In this document: positions 62,402 through 64,000 of the stretch, piece by piece
How positions within the stretch are numbered: position 1 is the first letter of the stretch
Layout: each line of letters opens with the position of its first letter
From: Rhodosalinus sp041365695
Lineage (GTDB): Bacteria; Pseudomonadota; Alphaproteobacteria; Rhodobacterales; Rhodobacteraceae
Length of the DNA: 64,000 nt
Reading direction: 5' to 3'
Assembly (NCBI RefSeq): GCF_041365695.1
Contig: NZ_JBGFSJ010000009.1
Coordinates: 53,515 to 117,514, forward strand
Position numbers and translations under genes: made by a program
Notes under the pieces: generated by a model
Seen by the model: only the letters and a program-made list of their open reading frames with translations
The model's database searches: none
Told to the model about the DNA's origin: nothing

Positions 62402-62681
62402 TCAACCCGGCACCGTCCAAGTCGAGGCCGACCAGCCGCAGCAGGCTCTCGACGAACCCTGTCGTCTGCCGCAGGGCCATGCCGAAGAGGACCTTCATCG
62501 TCAGGCATGTCTGGATCGCGGCATCGCTATACTGCGGCTGCCGACCTCGCTTGCCGGTGGGCGGCGGCACCCACGCCATATCTGGGTCGAACCAGATGGT
62601 CAGGGAGCCACGTTGCTTCAGCGCTTCGTTGTAGGCCGGCCAGTTCTTGGTCTTGTAGCTCGGCGGGATGGGTCTGCTCAT
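62402..62681 (-). pseudogene. Truncated IS5-family transposase
   Basis: From ATG 62681 the frame reads MSRPIPPSYKTKNWPAYNEA, RGSLTIWFDPDMAWV and KRGRQPQYSDAAIQTCLTMK, then GMALRQTTGFVESLLRLVGLD. This is the N-terminal third of an IS5-family transposase. A one-base insertion follows (the expected DWTVP appears one frame over), and the similarity ends before the ettA stop. The catalytic DDE part is missing. It is a fragment left next to ettA, and its frame continues meaninglessly into ettA. Confidence 0.8.
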
Positions 62682-62689
62682 GTACGCCA

Positions 62690-63086
62690 GCTACCACGCT
62701 GGATTCAGGAGATGAATCCCCCTTCGGTATTTGCGCAACAAAGCCTCAGGCAGCAAGTATACTAAGCGAAAAACGTCTGATGACGGCAGGCAGCCCGAAG
62801 CGGACGCATAGCCCTTGGTGTGAAACTACGACAGCTGACCTTCGCGCTTGGTAGGTCAAGTGACCGAAGTGCGGGTCGAAGCCGACATCGAAAACTCGTG
62901 TTACCGGGCGCTAAAATGGGAGATGGCGAGCGGCGGGCAAACGAACATTAAATGTCCATATAGTAACTCGATCGTCAGATATGCCCCCAGTTATGTTCCG
63001 GGTCTGGTTCCATGAAGCTGTGACCGCCCAAAAGAGAAAAGGTCGCATGATCGCGGCCGACACACCGTGCCTACCCTTCAGATGGC
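62690..63086. other. AT-richer gap between the IS fragment and the sorting-signal protein
   Basis: No gene, RNA or clear repeat is recognised. Its lower GC than the rest of the window marks the start of a region of foreign composition. Confidence 0.4.
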
Positions 63087-63713
63087 CTAAACGGATTGTT
63101 TGCGCCTTTGGAAGACCAAGGTAAGAAAACCCAACCCGCTAATCAAAAGTGGCAGGCTTGCTGGAACTGGAACAACGGTCGTATCGCCCTGCTTTACTTC
63201 GAAAGATATCGCTGCATTAAAAAAACCGCCTAATTCGGTATCTTCGTTCGCGACAAGCGTCACCCCCAGAAAGTCAACGTCGGAGGCAATAAGATTGTTG
63301 ATGTAGCCGATATCTAAGTTCATCGAGCCGTTTCCAACCGTAAATGCACTCGTCCCAAGAAGTTCGCTTGATGGGCGCGCATCCGAAACCTCAGCAGTCC
63401 CGTTGCCTATATATCCAAAAGCGGACACGCTAGCAGTAGTAGGAAAACGCGTGTAGGAGAGGGTTGCTGTACTTAGCAAATCGCCAGATGTGAAGCGGCT
63501 GAGGCTCACTTCGAGGAATGTAGATGTTATAAAACTTCCTTCCTTGTAAACCTCGAGGCGTTCAGTATCAAGTAGGGGGCCAAGACTCACACCATCAATA
63601 TCACGAACACGCCCTGAAGTTTCTAGGTCAGGCGTAATTGACGCTGCATGAACTTCCCCGGAAATCAAAATCCCCACAACAACTGCCGCGCCTACTTTCA
63701 AAAAATAATTCAT
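63087..63713 (-). CDS. Secreted protein with VPxPA-type C-terminal sorting signal
   Basis: The 208-residue protein has a signal peptide (MNYFLKVGAAVVVGILISGEVHA) and a C-terminal tripartite sorting signal: VPVPASLPLL, a membrane stretch (ISGLGFLTLVF) and a basic tail (QRRKQSV). This is the VPLPA-CTERM/PEP-CTERM pattern recognised by exosortases, common in Rhodobacterales with exopolysaccharide. The mature part is serine/threonine-rich and beta-like. GGAG lies 8 nt before the ATG; four copies of an 8-bp repeat lie just beyond it. Lower GC than its neighbours suggests acquisition by transfer. No exosortase gene is visible. Confidence 0.87.
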   Translation of the reverse strand: MNYFLKVGAAVVVGILISGEVHAASITPDLETSGRVRDIDGVSLGPLLDTERLEVYKEGSFITSTFLEVSLSRFTSGDLLSTATLSYTRFPTTASVSAFGYIGNGTAEVSDARPSSELLGTSAFTVGNGSMNLDIGYINNLIASDVDFLGVTLVANEDTELGGFFNAAISFEVKQGDTTVVPVPASLPLLISGLGFLTLVFQRRKQSV

Positions 63714-63731
63714 TACTTTAACTCCAGCTTA

Positions 63732-63763
63732 GATGATGTGATGATGTGATGATGTGATGATGT
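63732..63763 (-). repeat. Four tandem copies of the octanucleotide GATGATGT
   Basis: Four perfect 8-bp units (ACATCATC on the coding strand of the neighbouring gene) lie 6 nt beyond the Shine-Dalgarno of the VPxPA-type surface protein, in its leader or promoter. Gain or loss of units would change spacing to the promoter. Confidence 0.9.
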
Positions 63764-64000
63764 TAATGTTGCCAAAGTCAGCGAGTCAATAGCTGCGCGA
63801 ATAAGCCGCGCGCTACTCGACCACCTCGCGTGGCGTCCGAGAAACCTACAGCATAGCTGACCTCCAGACTGGCAACACTGATACTACAGTCGCGAAGTTG
63901 GGATACCGGTGGAAGTGTTAAGGACCGACATTCCCCAAGTGGCATGCCGTCTGACGTGAAGGTCGCCTGAATCCGACCGCTGGACAAGCATATTCCGTCC
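63764..64000. other. End of window, no feature assigned
   Basis: Only a short minus-strand frame (63778-63987, 69 codons) is open; it looks random and I do not support it. The promoter of the sorting-signal gene is probably here. Confidence 0.3.

Noticed and set aside
63778..63987. Short minus-strand frame of 69 codons near the window end
   Set aside because: No recognisable motif, no ribosome-binding site, and composition looks non-coding.

Overview
The window is high-GC DNA from an alphaproteobacterium, almost certainly a member of the Rhodobacterales (Roseobacter/Rhodobacter group). The evidence is the gene order ihfB-lapA-trpF-trpB, cmk-rpsA, miaB-phoH-ybeY-corC-lnt-metK-trmB and irr next to fabA-fabB-fabI, a class I lysyl-tRNA synthetase, a SAM/SAH-type riboswitch on metK, a cobalamin riboswitch in front of a Ton system, and a VPxPA-type C-terminal sorting signal. 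Species cannot be named from the sequence.

Layout. 1-1.0 kb: the 3' end of a serine hydrolase and a DUF2237 gene. 1.0-18 kb: mostly minus-strand housekeeping genes: trpB, a small conserved protein, trpF, lapA, ihfB, rpsA, a DUF4168 protein, cmk, aroA, trmB, a DUF1353 lipoprotein, metK, lnt, a CBS-domain CorC-like protein, ybeY, phoH and miaB. 17.7-26.3 kb: an unknown protein, fabI-fabB-fabA with divergent irr, a DEAD-box helicase, a metallo-beta-lactamase-fold protein with a degenerate metal site coupled to a frameshifted small gene, a PpaA/AerR-like B12-binding protein and tRNA-Val(TAC). 26.4-34.3 kb: an orphan CoxL-like molybdoenzyme subunit, a PLP-dependent decarboxylase with divergent AsnC/Lrp regulator, valS and a sulfotransferase. 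34.4-37.2 kb: a cobalamin riboswitch leading exbB-exbD-exbD-tonB.

37.5-40.7 kb is an accessory patch holding an IS5-family element with an in-frame stop and, next to it, a decayed IS3-family element; both ends of each can be placed. 40.7-55.4 kb mixes manC, an acyl-CoA thioesterase/enoyl-CoA hydratase pair, a DUF4399 protein and a group of small stress-type genes (PRPP-synthetase-like, COG2187 kinase-like, alpha/beta hydrolase, DUF3775, zf-TFIIB, rhodanese, universal stress protein, ABM-domain protein). Several promoter-proximal gaps in that group hold FNR-type palindromes (TTGAC-N4-GTCAA). A DUF6206-like protein, an orphan ParA ATPase with a palindrome in front of it, a flavin/FMN-binding protein, a beta-helix protein and a CHAD protein follow. 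55.4-62.4 kb: DUF4864, lysK, a TerB-like gene coupled to an L,D-transpeptidase, a PBP4-type carboxypeptidase, nadD and ettA. After 62.4 kb the base composition becomes AT-richer: an IS5 fragment abuts ettA and a VPxPA-CTERM surface protein with an 8-bp tandem repeat just before its ribosome-binding site ends the window.

The regulatory elements fit together around cofactors: S-adenosylmethionine (metK), vitamin B12 (Ton system, and a B12-binding regulator nearby), iron/heme (irr) and probably oxygen (FNR-like boxes). The FNR-boxed stress cluster at 44-50 kb is the best candidate for a little-described system.
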